The translations under genes were made by a program, and so were the position numbers. A stretch of 64,000 nt of DNA from Paenibacillus sp. GM2 (GTDB lineage Bacteria > Bacillota > Bacilli > Paenibacillales > Paenibacillaceae), in NCBI RefSeq assembly GCF_900069005.2, contig NZ_LN831276.1, positions 149,874-213,873 on the forward strand. The letters run 5' to 3'. Under the pieces are notes generated by a model. It was not told the DNA's origin and ran no database searches. It saw only the letters and a program-made list of their open reading frames with translations. This document shows positions 1 to 9,625 of this stretch, piece after piece (positions within the stretch are counted from its first letter, which is position 1; each line of letters starts with the position of its first letter).

Positions 1-95
1 TTGACGGGAACCCTGGTACTTAATGACCTTGTCTCCGTCATATGTAATTGCCCACAAAGTTCTTGTGAAGCTTTTACATCACAGTAGGACCTAAC

Positions 96-1190
96 CTAAA
101 AGCTCTCAAAAGATTGCAAACTATTGAGCAGATCCTGGTCTACTTCGACAACAGCCTTGGACAGCTTATGGCAGATCATTTCTTCATATTTGCTGTCGAT
201 GAAGTCCTTGCGGACTTGTTCCCTGATCTCGTCATAACTGCGATATGCAGTACCCGGCTCCGTTTTGGCGATGCAATCCAGGATATACAACCTGCCGTTC
301 TCATCAATAATACCGCTGGTTTCACCTGGTTCCATCGATTCCGCTGCTCTCGCAACCGGACTTCTGGAGTTTTGACGGACATTCCCCAGGTGGATAATAA
401 GCTCCTGCTCGGTTCCCGGATCTGAATAGCTTTTGGCTATTTTTGCGAAAGAGACTCCAGCAGCCAGCTTGGTCTCTGCTTCTTTTAGTTGCTTATACGC
501 CTGTTCTTTTTTATCTTGATCGATGTGCTGTGTCGAATCTAAATAGGATAGGGATATAATACTTACCTTTACCTCACCGGGATGTGCGTACAGCTCCTTT
601 TTATGTTGATCATAAAAAGACTTGAGCGTCACCTCGTCAGGCCGCAATTTCTCCTCCAGCTTCTGCTTCACGGTGGTTGCCGCATTGGTCATGATATATG
701 CAAAATAAGCTTCTTCGTTATATTGGATCGGCCCGTAGATGACCTGTCCTTTGGCGGTTGCTTTGGCTCTACGCTCGTTCTCCTGCTCAAGCTGCTTCAA
801 AAAATCGCGATAACTAATATCTCCAAGCACCCCTTGCTCTTTGGCAACCATCTGTCTGACCTTTATATCTACGCTCTCATCAAAGGCTGCTTTTTGAAGC
901 TTATCCAGAGGAACTTCCCCACCGATAGAGGTTGTCCAGAAAGACGAAACCTGCTCTGCGCCATACCTTTCATGAAAATAGTTCATTACTCTGGGCTTAT
1001 TTATTTGAATGGCCCTCTTAAACTCCTGTACAGTGATGGGAACACCATCAACGGTTGCTATGATTTCATCCCCCGGGTCATTCGCCTCAGAATTTCCCCG
1101 CGCAAATGCCGCTGAGGTACAAACGGTAAGAACTAACAAACCTGCGATGGTCCACGTAAGCTTGTTCCTTGAACTGGTTTGTCTCGTCAT
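96..1190 (-). CDS. PrsA/SurA-like peptidyl-prolyl isomerase (foldase)
   Basis: This is a 364-residue protein with an N-terminal hydrophobic segment (about residues 13-31) ending near AFARG, which fits a signal peptide or membrane anchor. A SurA-like helical region follows, then a parvulin-like stretch (about 205-310) containing SFAKIAKSYSDPG and the later GETSGIIDENGRLYIL. Family knowledge: such proteins help secreted proteins fold outside the membrane. There is no lipobox Cys, so it is not a canonical PrsA lipoprotein. The parvulin core is divergent (HLGNVRQ where GDLG is usual), so catalysis is uncertain. The ATG has a GGAGGGGG ribosome binding site just upstream. It lies 168 bp downstream of the response regulator gene on the same strand and may be co-transcribed or use its own promoter. 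Confidence 0.75.
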   Translation of the reverse strand: MTRQTSSRNKLTWTIAGLLVLTVCTSAAFARGNSEANDPGDEIIATVDGVPITVQEFKRAIQINKPRVMNYFHERYGAEQVSSFWTTSIGGEVPLDKLQKAAFDESVDIKVRQMVAKEQGVLGDISYRDFLKQLEQENERRAKATAKGQVIYGPIQYNEEAYFAYIMTNAATTVKQKLEEKLRPDEVTLKSFYDQHKKELYAHPGEVKVSIISLSYLDSTQHIDQDKKEQAYKQLKEAETKLAAGVSFAKIAKSYSDPGTEQELIIHLGNVRQNSRSPVARAAESMEPGETSGIIDENGRLYILDCIAKTEPGTAYRSYDEIREQVRKDFIDSKYEEMICHKLSKAVVEVDQDLLNSLQSFESF

Positions 1191-1258
1191 GCTCCCCCTC
1201 CTGCACAGATGATGTACTTGCTGGTCATTCGTGGTTGTACTTCTATTGTAGGTATATA

Positions 1259-1272
1259 AGAAAGCGCTAACA
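1259..1272. promoter_or_regulatory. cre-like site upstream of the foldase gene
   Basis: AGAAAGCGCTAACA resembles the catabolite-responsive element consensus TGWAANCGNTNWCA, with a mismatch at the first base. It lies about 70 bp upstream of the foldase start, in the gap after the response regulator. CcpA control is an inference. Confidence 0.35.
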
Positions 1273-1358
1273 ATTTAAGTTTGTTTACTTTTGTTCTAAT
1301 TTTTTTACTTATTCTGGCGTTTAAAGTCATCCAGCTTCGCTGTTTATTACTTTTATTC

Positions 1359-2975
1359 CTATAGCGCTTCTCTTTCTGTCCGCCCGTCTGCGGACTGCTG
1401 TCTAAGCTGCTGCGGAGAGACATCATATACTTTTCTGAACATTTTGGAGAAATAGGAGAAATTATAATAACCCAAGGTTTTAGCGATATCCGAGATCGGC
1501 AACGTTGAACTCATGATCAGGTCCTTAGCCAAGGACATGCGTGTATTCAAAATATAATCCGTGATCGACTCCCCTAGCTCCCGCTTGAACAGTCGCGATA
1601 AGTAAGCCGGATTCAAGTGCACATAACTGGCCAGCTGCTCTCTAGTAATCGGCTCATTCAGATGCTCGGTGATATAATACTGAATCCGCCGAATGACCGA
1701 ATGATTCTGGTGCAGCTCATCATGGATGATTCCGGCCACCTGGAGCACCTCTTCTTCCAGCTGCAGAAGGCTGCGTGGCTGGTCATTCAGCAGCAGCCCG
1801 TCCTGGCCCTTCAGCAGTTCCACCGCATTCAGCCCGTTCTTATGCAGCACATAGTGCGCCATTTGCATAAATTCATTGCGGAAGCCCTCCAGCTCAGCCA
1901 TAGACAACCGCTCGAACTGTCCTATCTCCGATACTCTGCTGCGGATTTCCTCCTGCAGCTCCTCCAGCTTGCCTTGCTCCAGCAGAATCGTCCACGTTGA
2001 TATCCGCGGGATCATCGATTGAATAGAAGGATTGCAATACGATGCCAGCGTGTAGACCTGATTGGATCTGTTCACATTGTTGTACTCGATCTCCAGAAGC
2101 TGTTTGCAAACGTCCGCAATTTCATACAAGCTAACGTTCCTGCCAATGTAACAGGAAATATTGCAGTCAAAATATTCAAGGCAGCTCTGAATATATTTCT
2201 CGCATCGCGTAGGCAATTCGGAAAGATCGTTCATCTCTTCCTGATCCCCCATGATGATCACGATGTTACCCCCCTGCTTGGTCTGGATTACTTCCCCTCT
2301 GCCATTTGGGAGCAGCACCTCGGCAGCGCCTTTGCGAATCGCATACTCAATAATCTCCTCATCTCGTGTATTGAACTCGCGCAACCAGGATTCCACGCTG
2401 ACAAGCACAGGCAGAAAGACGAACTGCTCCAGCCCGGACAACTGATGCTTCTCCAAAATCCCCTCGATATTGTTCGGGGAGCATACAATCCGGCCGGAAA
2501 ACAGATCATTCCAGAACTTATCGGTAATCAGAGGCTTCTGTTTGCGCCACATCTCATAATAAGGCTTATACTGCTCACGCAATTTGTATAATTCCCGTTC
2601 CTGTAAAATAGACTCCAGCGCCCGATGAATCGTGTCCTCCAGTGCATCGAATTCAATTGGCTTCAGCAAATAGTCGAATCCATCCAACTGAATGGCTCTC
2701 TTCATGAAATTGAAGGCGGAGTGGGCGGTCAGGAAAATGGTCTCCGTCTCAGAAGAGATCTCGTTCACCTTCTCCAGCAGCTCAATTCCTGTCCCTTTTG
2801 GCATTTCAATATCGCAGATCATGACGTCAATCGATGTCTGCTCAAACACTTTCAATGCCTCCCGCATATTATAGGCCTCGTATACCTCGGACACCTGCAG
2901 CCTTTCCCAATTCACACCGCTGCGAATTCCCATTACCGCATAGATCTCGTCGTCTACAATCAGTACCTTAAACAT
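1359..2975 (-). CDS. YesN-type AraC response regulator
   Basis: This 538-residue regulator has an N-terminal receiver domain (residues 3-120: acidic pair DDE at 8-10, phosphoacceptor Asp55 in CDIEMP, Lys105 in LLKP). A long divergent middle region follows, then a C-terminal AraC-type double helix-turn-helix (about 430-530, with YLSRLFKRELGESITDYI and YFSKMFRKVYDVSPQQLR). Its length is typical of the Paenibacillus/Bacillus YesN group. It starts 18 bp after the stop of the cognate kinase gene. By analogy it activates the adjacent sugar-importer operon at 4928-8425 when the kinase senses extracellular sugar. The ligand cannot be read from the sequence. Confidence 0.92.
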   Translation of the reverse strand: MFKVLIVDDEIYAVMGIRSGVNWERLQVSEVYEAYNMREALKVFEQTSIDVMICDIEMPKGTGIELLEKVNEISSETETIFLTAHSAFNFMKRAIQLDGFDYLLKPIEFDALEDTIHRALESILQERELYKLREQYKPYYEMWRKQKPLITDKFWNDLFSGRIVCSPNNIEGILEKHQLSGLEQFVFLPVLVSVESWLREFNTRDEEIIEYAIRKGAAEVLLPNGRGEVIQTKQGGNIVIIMGDQEEMNDLSELPTRCEKYIQSCLEYFDCNISCYIGRNVSLYEIADVCKQLLEIEYNNVNRSNQVYTLASYCNPSIQSMIPRISTWTILLEQGKLEELQEEIRSRVSEIGQFERLSMAELEGFRNEFMQMAHYVLHKNGLNAVELLKGQDGLLLNDQPRSLLQLEEEVLQVAGIIHDELHQNHSVIRRIQYYITEHLNEPITREQLASYVHLNPAYLSRLFKRELGESITDYILNTRMSLAKDLIMSSTLPISDIAKTLGYYNFSYFSKMFRKVYDVSPQQLRQQSADGRTEREAL

Positions 2976-2993
2976 GCTTCTCCCCCACTCTGG

Positions 2994-4739
2994 TCAATAA
3001 GATGTAAATTGCTCTACCGTACGAAATGGAAGCACCATTTGAATTCGCGCCCCCGGAGCATTATCGAACTCCAGCCTGGCGTCTTCCCCGAATAAATGCT
3101 TGATCCGGTACTGCACATTGGAAATGCCCAGATGTTCTCCGTTCTGATGCTCTAAAAAGCTGCCGGACTTCAGCTTCTCCAGCATTTCCTGTGGAAATCC
3201 GTTGCCGTTGTCCATGATCACAATCCGTACCCGGTCCTGTTCCATTAAGCCAACAGCGATATAAATATGAAACGGATGATCCATAAAGTCAAAGCCGTGC
3301 TTAACGGCATTTTCAATGAACGGTTGAATCAGCAGCGGTGGAATCGCAGCCTCTTCCGCACTCTTTTCCATCTGAATCTCATAGGTAATTCGTTCCGGAA
3401 AGCGAACCTGCTGAATTTTGATATAGCTCTCCATATGCTCCATTTCTTCCTGGATCGTGACAGCAACCTGATTCGTCCTCGTCGTAAAGCGGAAATACTT
3501 AACTAGATTCATACACATCAGCTGTATGACGCTGTAATTTTTGATCTCGGCCAGATTATAAATAATATTGATTGTATTCAGGAGGAAATGAGGGTTAATC
3601 TGCAACTGCAAATGCTTGAGCTCAGCTTTATGCGCTTTAACCTGCTCCTCATATACACTGCTCGTCAATTCATGGATTTCAGCGGCCATACTGTTAAACG
3701 TCTCGTTAATAATCGCAAACTCCTTGGCTTTGGAGGATTGAAGCCGGATATTCCAGTCCCCGTGCTTGATCCGACGCATCCCTAAGACGAGATTATTCAT
3801 GGGCTTAAGTATAATGTCATTCAAATAGACGAGGTAAATGACCAGGATTACTAACGCGCCCAACGAAATGAGAACAATACCGCGACTTAATTTCTCCAGA
3901 TCCTTCAGCATTTGGTCTTCGGGAATAAATACACTCAAAATAACGTCTGTGCCTTGAACCGGATTCGTGACTGCAATATATCTGCGATCCTCTTGCTTCA
4001 CAACCTGGTACTCGCCACTTAGCTTCGATTCTATGGAGATGGAACGATTGGATGTGATTGCGCCCGCATTAGTTATCAACCTCCCCTGACTGTTCAAAAA
4101 TCCGGCGAATCCTTCCTTGGAATGAATAATATCTAACGGAATAACCAGATTCTTCAATTCGATAAAGGCGCCTACATAGAAACCGTCTCCTGTGCTTACT
4201 ATGCGGACTAGCGCATATTTCCCTGTGCTATATTCTATAGCCTTCCACTCCCGGAAGTAGTCGCTATCCGGCTTAATTTCCTTGACCAATTTCTCTACAG
4301 TTGTCTTGATGGCATTCAGCCTTTCATAGGAGTTATCCTTGATTTGTGTAGTAAAGAAATCTTGGTTTCGCAATGAATAAATGAACTGCATATCAACACT
4401 GTTGTCAAAGCGATGGTAACGGGAAATGGTACTAATAATCATCGCCTTTGCGAGAAAGTATTCATTCGGTTTATCCATCAGCTGTGGTAATGCGGCGAGA
4501 TTAGGATCTTCCACAGCGATGTTGTAAAGAAAATTTGTCTCTTTGTTCAGCGCCACCTCGATCTGTTGGGAATACAGGATCATCGAGTTCTTATTGGACT
4601 CGGCGACCTGCTCGCGTATCGTGTTCGATGCATAATAATTGTAATAGAGCATTAGTCCAACCAAAGGTACCGTGATGACTACGAAACCAATAATTAGCTT
4701 GAAGCGCAGCGATTGCTTAATATTCGACTTCAGGAACAT
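2994..4739 (-). CDS. YesM-type sensor histidine kinase
   Basis: This 581-residue membrane kinase has a first membrane segment near residues 13-35, a large extracellular Cache-like sensor region, and a second membrane segment near 285-307. HAMP follows, then the His_kinase module with phosphoacceptor His384 in LQINPHFLLNT and a C-terminal HATPase (IQPFIENAVKHGF, DNGNGFP). It lies between the importer genes upstream and its response regulator downstream. The pair probably autoregulates sugar uptake in response to an extracellular solute, perhaps via the adjacent binding protein; that is inference. Confidence 0.92.
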   Translation of the reverse strand: MFLKSNIKQSLRFKLIIGFVVITVPLVGLMLYYNYYASNTIREQVAESNKNSMILYSQQIEVALNKETNFLYNIAVEDPNLAALPQLMDKPNEYFLAKAMIISTISRYHRFDNSVDMQFIYSLRNQDFFTTQIKDNSYERLNAIKTTVEKLVKEIKPDSDYFREWKAIEYSTGKYALVRIVSTGDGFYVGAFIELKNLVIPLDIIHSKEGFAGFLNSQGRLITNAGAITSNRSISIESKLSGEYQVVKQEDRRYIAVTNPVQGTDVILSVFIPEDQMLKDLEKLSRGIVLISLGALVILVIYLVYLNDIILKPMNNLVLGMRRIKHGDWNIRLQSSKAKEFAIINETFNSMAAEIHELTSSVYEEQVKAHKAELKHLQLQINPHFLLNTINIIYNLAEIKNYSVIQLMCMNLVKYFRFTTRTNQVAVTIQEEMEHMESYIKIQQVRFPERITYEIQMEKSAEEAAIPPLLIQPFIENAVKHGFDFMDHPFHIYIAVGLMEQDRVRIVIMDNGNGFPQEMLEKLKSGSFLEHQNGEHLGISNVQYRIKHLFGEDARLEFDNAPGARIQMVLPFRTVEQFTSY

Positions 4740-4853
4740 ACTATCTACCCCGGATCATGCAAAATTAGCGAACCCCTATCTTCCAAAGAGGCACCCGTCT
4801 CAAATTGTACTGTACTGAGGTTCATCTACACCGAGTATAATTTCAGGTAGGAC

Positions 4854-4909
4854 AAAAAGGAATCCTTAGATAGGACCACGGCAATCGTCCCAGTTCGGAA
4901 TTCCTTTTT
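4854..4909 (-). terminator. Probable terminator after the binding-protein gene
   Basis: The arms AAAAAGGAAT and ATTCCTTTTT form a stem around a 36-nt loop, followed by a T run on the minus strand. It lies between the solute-binding protein gene and the kinase gene, so kinase expression would need read-through or its own promoter. Confidence 0.45.
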
Positions 4910-4927
4910 ATTCACCTCTGCAACTGT

Positions 4928-6439
4928 TTATTTCTGCGTCTCAGCCCACGCAGCGAGCTGCTTATCGACCTCGGCCTTCACTCGGTCAAAGCCAGCGGAT
5001 TTACGTTTCTCCTTCCACTTTTCAATCAGCGGCTCTGGATCCACAGCACCCGACCGTAAAGTGGCGTCGAACTCTTTCATTACGTTGGCAAGCGACGCCA
5101 TCTCCGATTTTACAGGCTCCTGGTTAAAGGAGAAGCCCAATGCGATAGATCGCTCCGATCTGTCGTTAAACTTCTGAAATTCCTCCCATTTGTTCGGATC
5201 CTCGTTCACCCACAAATATGAGTTGAACTGATTGCCAAACATCCAGCCACCCGGGTTAGGATAGGTTTGTATATCGGAGTTTACACCCTCCGGAAAATCA
5301 ATCACATTATCGCTTACCTTCACATAATGCTTGCCTTCAATACCCCAATCGAGCATATTCAACAATACCGGGTCCGTATAGAGCATATTCAGGAACATCA
5401 TTACCCTGGCCGGGTCCTTGGAAGTTCGGGAAATGCCAAGCATCGCTCCCTGTGCATCCCCTGTAGTCGTGAAAGGTTCAAATGTCTCAACCTGCACCAA
5501 TTCGATGCCAGCGCTGATACTCATTTCCTTATCCTTACCAGGCTTCAAGGATTGGGCAACGGCAAATGCCTTGCCCGCCTTAAGCATATTAACCCCTTGA
5601 TCATCCGTCGAAGTCAGGATATCTTTATCGAACCAACCGTTCTGATTCCATTGATGCATCCGTTTATAGAACTCAATAAAATGAGGATCTTCCAGCATAT
5701 CAATCGCTTTGAGCTCCTTGCTGCCCCGAGGAATGCCAAGATTGGCAACGATATTATCGTAATTGGCTGCCTCCCAAATATTCGTGAATTTGGCCGATGC
5801 AACCGGGGCCACGTCCGGTTCATTCTCCTTAATGACCTTGAACATTTGCTCCATGTCCTCAATAGACTTTAAACCATTGGTATCGAAGCCGTATTTATCA
5901 ACCAGCTTCTTATCGAGCACGAAGCCAAAGCCTTGGCCGAACTCTTTCTTGGTCGGAAGGGCATACAGTTTGCCATCGATTCTTGATCCCTTAATAAAGT
6001 CGTCGCCAAGAACTCCAGGGATATCCTTGCCGTACTCGTTCATCAGATCATCAAGCTCCAAGTATTGACCTTTGGCGGCATCCTTCGCATACGAGAACCA
6101 GCTAGCTGTGAACATGAGGTCGAATGATTCATTTGATACCTTCATCAAATTCGTCTTGTCGTCCCAGGAGGCCCATTCGATCGGCTTCAACTCGATGGTC
6201 GCATTGATCTTCTCTGTCAAATATTTACTCATTTCGTCCTGGACCAGCTGAAGATCCTTGGCAGCCGAGGCGGGATAGACCATCGTAATTTTATACGGTT
6301 TAAGTCCACTATCCCCTTCTTTATTTTCATTTCCAGCTGCACTCGTATTGCCCTTATTGGTATCCCCCTTGCCGCATCCCGTCAATACCAGCGCACTGCA
6401 CAGCATTATTACGAACAGTAAATTTAACGTCTTCTTCAT
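4928..6439 (-). CDS. Extracellular sugar-binding lipoprotein (LplA-like)
   Basis: This 503-residue lipoprotein has a signal peptide ending in a clear lipobox, LTGCGKG (lipidated Cys22), then a low-complexity linker and a family-1-like periplasmic-binding fold. Length and the late-domain motifs (ARVMMFLNMLYTDPVLLNMLDWGIEGKHY) match the LplA/YtcQ group of oligosaccharide-binding proteins found with LplB/YtcP permeases. It is the third gene of the importer operon, 140 bp after the YtcP-type permease. It would capture substrate outside the membrane and deliver it to the two permeases. The substrate is not identifiable. Confidence 0.92.
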   Translation of the reverse strand: MKKTLNLLFVIMLCSALVLTGCGKGDTNKGNTSAAGNENKEGDSGLKPYKITMVYPASAAKDLQLVQDEMSKYLTEKINATIELKPIEWASWDDKTNLMKVSNESFDLMFTASWFSYAKDAAKGQYLELDDLMNEYGKDIPGVLGDDFIKGSRIDGKLYALPTKKEFGQGFGFVLDKKLVDKYGFDTNGLKSIEDMEQMFKVIKENEPDVAPVASAKFTNIWEAANYDNIVANLGIPRGSKELKAIDMLEDPHFIEFYKRMHQWNQNGWFDKDILTSTDDQGVNMLKAGKAFAVAQSLKPGKDKEMSISAGIELVQVETFEPFTTTGDAQGAMLGISRTSKDPARVMMFLNMLYTDPVLLNMLDWGIEGKHYVKVSDNVIDFPEGVNSDIQTYPNPGGWMFGNQFNSYLWVNEDPNKWEEFQKFNDRSERSIALGFSFNQEPVKSEMASLANVMKEFDATLRSGAVDPEPLIEKWKEKRKSAGFDRVKAEVDKQLAAWAETQK

Positions 6440-6579
6440 ATTCCCGCTGTTCTCCTCTCATATCATTCTTGTCCTAACCTAATCCCCCGGAATTGCACTC
6501 CAATTCATCAGTATCGGTAGCCCCACCTCCTTGAAGTAATGAAACGCTCTGCCTGCATCCTCTAAAGCTATCTCGATAC

Positions 6580-7479
6580 TCAGCCCTTTACTGCCCCAGA
6601 CGTAATTCCGCTGATATAATATTTTTGGAAGAATGGATAAGCGAACAATAATGGAGCCACCCCGATAATGGCAAGTGCCATACGTACTGATTCGCGCGGC
6701 ATTTTGGCCAGCAGCTCTCCAACCTGCGCTGTACTATTTGATTTTGCGATCAGAAATTGAATATTAGTCAGCGTTTTGGTCATCAAATACTGGATGTTAT
6801 AGAGCTCCGGATTGTCGATAAATAGCATGCAATTATACCAGTCATTCCAGTAAGCCAAAGTATTAAAGAGACCAATCGTCGCCATAATCGGCAGGGATAA
6901 CGGAACGACAATCTTGAAGAAGATCGTTAGTTCACCCGCTCCGTCAATCGTGGCCGACTCAATAACCGATTCAGGAATGGTTGAGGCGAAGAAGCTTCTC
7001 ATCAGGAACACGTTAAAAGCGCCTAGCAATAGATTTGGAATAATCATGGAGAAGATCGTATTTTTGAGTCCGAGCATATTCACATAAGTGATATACCATG
7101 GTGCCAGGCCCCCACCGAACAACATCGTAAAAAAGAGATAGAAGGAAATGGTCCGCCTGAATGGCAGATTGGGCCTCGATAAAGGATAAGCAAAGAGCGC
7201 TGTAATTAGCAGGCTTACAACGGTACCAACAAGTGTAGCCACGATGGTGACTCCATAAGCCTTGGAAATTTCAGAAAAATCGTTGAACAGAAACTGATAG
7301 GCGCCAAAGCTGATCTCGTTGGGAAATAGGGAGAATCCCTTTTGCACAATGGAGTCCTCGCTTGATATCGAGACCATAAAAATCAAGACAAACGGAAGTA
7401 AGGATACAATGGTAAAACACCAAAAAAACAGATGGATCATTGCAGGGCCAATTCGCTTGGATATATTTAGTTCTCTCAC
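6580..7479 (-). CDS. Sugar ABC importer permease, YtcP/LplC type
   Basis: This is a roughly 299-residue inner-membrane permease with six predicted membrane segments. The cytoplasmic ATPase-docking EAA loop reads ESATIDGAGELTIFFKIVVPLSLP, and the ending YYISGITSGAVKG is typical of the YtcP group. I chose the GTG at 7479 because GGGAGGGAGAGG lies just upstream and this start removes the overlap with the preceding permease gene. An ATG at 7512 is possible but has no ribosome binding site. No ATPase gene accompanies it, which is usual for this family; a shared MsmX-like ATPase is expected elsewhere. Confidence 0.92.
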   Translation of the reverse strand: MRELNISKRIGPAMIHLFFWCFTIVSLLPFVLIFMVSISSEDSIVQKGFSLFPNEISFGAYQFLFNDFSEISKAYGVTIVATLVGTVVSLLITALFAYPLSRPNLPFRRTISFYLFFTMLFGGGLAPWYITYVNMLGLKNTIFSMIIPNLLLGAFNVFLMRSFFASTIPESVIESATIDGAGELTIFFKIVVPLSLPIMATIGLFNTLAYWNDWYNCMLFIDNPELYNIQYLMTKTLTNIQFLIAKSNSTAQVGELLAKMPRESVRMALAIIGVAPLLFAYPFFQKYYISGITSGAVKG

Positions 7480-7498
7480 GTTGTCCTCTCCCTCCCGG

Positions 7499-8425
7499 CT
7501 AAAACAATGCACTCTGTTTATTTATTCGTCTGACTGCAGAATTGGCTACCAAAATGAGAATGAAGCACATCGCTGATTGATATAATCCCGCTGCCGTAGA
7601 CATCCCAACGTCACCGGATTGGAGCATGGCGCGGTACACGAAGGTATCGATGGTTTGCGTTGTTGGTATAAGCGCCCCGGTATTCATAGGAACCTGATAG
7701 AACAATCCAAAGTCCGAGCGAAGGATCGTGCTTACAGCGAGCAAGGTCAACGTGATAATCACCGGCATGATCAATGGAATAGTTATCCGGGTCATCTGCT
7801 TCCATTTGCTGGCTCCATCGATTGTTGCCGCCTCATAATACTCCTTGTCAATCCCAATGATGGATGCAAAATAAATGATCGACCAATATCCAACGCTTTT
7901 CCAGGCATTGACGATCACCAGAATGAAGGGCCAATATTTCGGCTCCCCATACCATGAGATTCCATCCATGGAGAACCATTTTAACAATAATCTGTTCACC
8001 AGCCCGTTCTCTGCATTCAAGAAGCTGAAGACGAGATAAGCAACCACAACCATTGAAATGATATGCGGAAGCAGGAATGTGCTCTGGTAGAAACGGCTGA
8101 CGACTTTATCTTTAATCTCATTAATTAAGAGTGCGATGGTTACAGACAGAACGAGATTTAAAGTGATAAAGACAAGATTGTATAGGAATGTGTTACGAGT
8201 AATGATATAAGCGTCCTGCGAGTTGAACAGAAATTTGAAGTTATTCCATCCTGACCAGGGGCTTCCCCAGATTCCATCCACGTAATTATAGTCTTTGAAG
8301 GCAAGAATAACTCCGTACATTGGAATATAGTTGTTAATGAAAAGATAGACGATCCCCGGTACTGTCATTAGCAGCAGCCACTTGTACTTCTTAATATCTC
8401 TCTTTAATTGCATTATGTTCCTCAT
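7499..8425 (-). CDS. Sugar ABC importer permease, LplB type
   Basis: This 308-residue permease is the first gene of the operon. It has six membrane segments (for example LLLMTVPGIVYLFINNYIPMYGV near the N terminus). The EAA loop is EAATIDGASKWKQMTRITIPLIMP, with the conserved Gly that contacts the ATPase. The end RINKQSALF matches LplB proteins. The ATG has GGAGGGG at a good distance. It pairs with the YtcP-type permease downstream to form the translocation pore. Confidence 0.92.
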   Translation of the reverse strand: MRNIMQLKRDIKKYKWLLLMTVPGIVYLFINNYIPMYGVILAFKDYNYVDGIWGSPWSGWNNFKFLFNSQDAYIITRNTFLYNLVFITLNLVLSVTIALLINEIKDKVVSRFYQSTFLLPHIISMVVVAYLVFSFLNAENGLVNRLLLKWFSMDGISWYGEPKYWPFILVIVNAWKSVGYWSIIYFASIIGIDKEYYEAATIDGASKWKQMTRITIPLIMPVIITLTLLAVSTILRSDFGLFYQVPMNTGALIPTTQTIDTFVYRAMLQSGDVGMSTAAGLYQSAMCFILILVANSAVRRINKQSALF

Positions 8426-8543
8426 GATCCAGCCCCTCCGCCCAAGTTGTGTAAACCCTTACAGTATTCATTCTAGAGTCTCCCCCTCACCCCAACCACC
8501 ATCTTGATGACTTTCTCATAACACGTTCGTGACTTCTTCTTAT

Positions 8544-8573
8544 CAAGTCAAAAACAAGCCTATAACAAGTCAA
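8544..8573. promoter_or_regulatory. Direct repeats, candidate regulator site
   Basis: CAAGTCAA occurs at 8544-8551 and again at 8566-8573, 22 bp apart (about two helical turns). An inverted partial copy (TGACTT) lies near 8530. The site is upstream of the importer operon (minus) and of the phosphatase gene (plus). AraC-type response regulators often bind such paired direct repeats, so this is a candidate YesN site; inference only. Confidence 0.35.
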
Positions 8574-8582
8574 TAAAAGGCA

Positions 8583-8611
8583 TTGACAGCCCTATCCGCG
8601 ATCATTATGCT
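8583..8611 (+). promoter_or_regulatory. Sigma-A-type promoter of the phosphatase gene
   Basis: A consensus -35 box TTGACA (8583-8588) and a -10 box TATGCT (8606-8611) are separated by exactly 17 bp, 47 bp upstream of the start codon at 8659. Confidence 0.65.
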
Positions 8612-8658
8612 TAGGGCGTGATATCGCTTCATACATCTATTGAGGAGGGTATTCTATC

Positions 8659-9483
8659 ATGAACACCAAGCAGATTAAACGTGTCTTTATACTAGGAATG
8701 GACGGAGCAGGAAACTTCATTCAGCATACGGATACGCCAAATATTGATGCATTTTTGAGCAACGGGGCTGTTACATATATGGCTCAGGCCCAGTCGCCTA
8801 CGATCAGTGCGGAATGCTGGGGCTCCATCCTTCATGGTGTCGTCCCGGAGAAGCACGGATTAAATAATGAGATAGCGTCTACTCAGGCCTATCCTGAAAG
8901 TTCGCCATATCCTTCGATCTTTCGAATGATAAGGGAGGCTCAGCCTGAAGCCAAGCTTGCCGCCTTTTCCAGCTGGGCGCCTATCGTCAACGGGATCATT
9001 GAGGAAGGGTTCGGTATTCACAAGGAGACGCTGCCGGACGATGAGCTCGTGGGGGCTATCGAGACTTACATTCGGAACAACAGCGACGTGAAGCTGCTCT
9101 ACATGCAGCTCGATGATCCGGACGCCTCCGGCCATAAATATGGCTATGGTCCGGATTCGCCAAATTATCTAAAAGCGATTACCAAAATGGATGAGCTTTT
9201 TGGCCGCGTACTGCGCGCAATTGAGCAGCAAGGCCTGCTTGAGGACAGCCTCGTGATCCTCCTTACCGACCATGGCGGTGGCGGAGCTAACAAGCATGAC
9301 CACGGCAGCGATCATCCGATGGACAAAAATGTATTCTGGGGCTGCGCCGGTCCAGGGGTTGCTGCCGACACTGTTCTTCCGGAGCTATTCATCGTAGATA
9401 CAGCGGCAGTTGCGCTTCATGCCCTGGGTTTCGAACTGCCTGCGAATTGGGATGGCAAAGTCCCCGCTGCTTTATTTAGCTAG
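8659..9483 (+). CDS. Alkaline-phosphatase-superfamily phosphodiesterase/phosphatase
   Basis: This 274-residue protein has no signal peptide. It carries the metal-site pattern of the type I phosphodiesterase/nucleotide pyrophosphatase branch: GMDGAG near the N terminus, the nucleophile region SPTISAECWGS, LDDPDASGHKYG in the middle, then LTDHGGGG and the late HGSDHPMDK. GAGGAGGG precedes the ATG. It has its own promoter and is divergent from the sugar importer operon. It could hydrolyse a sugar phosphate, nucleotide sugar or phosphodiester taken up by the cell; the substrate is unknown. Confidence 0.82.
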   Translation: MNTKQIKRVFILGMDGAGNFIQHTDTPNIDAFLSNGAVTYMAQAQSPTISAECWGSILHGVVPEKHGLNNEIASTQAYPESSPYPSIFRMIREAQPEAKLAAFSSWAPIVNGIIEEGFGIHKETLPDDELVGAIETYIRNNSDVKLLYMQLDDPDASGHKYGYGPDSPNYLKAITKMDELFGRVLRAIEQQGLLEDSLVILLTDHGGGGANKHDHGSDHPMDKNVFWGCAGPGVAADTVLPELFIVDTAAVALHALGFELPANWDGKVPAALFS

Positions 9484-9625
9484 AAACGCTTATTGGGCAA
9501 GTGAAGCTTGCTGTTTGTTTCATTGTTCATTGCTCGTTGCTCGCTGTGGCCCGAAACGTAAACGAAACTTGCTTCGTTGGTTGTTAATTATACGCTGCTC
9601 GCTGCTCGTCGGTTCGTTGTTCGTT
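9484..9625. other. GT-rich degenerate sequence leading into tandem repeats
   Basis: This stretch is rich in TTCGTTG and GCTCGTTGCTCG-like words on the plus strand. It grades into the 42-bp tandem array and shows no gene-like reading frame. Open frames through it are by-products of the repetition. Confidence 0.5.

Noticed and set aside
1-95. Possible end or start of another minus-strand gene at the left edge (a short frame reading FTRTLWAITYDGDKVIKYQG)
   Set aside because: Only about 26 codons are visible, with no good start codon or ribosome binding site, so it cannot be supported.
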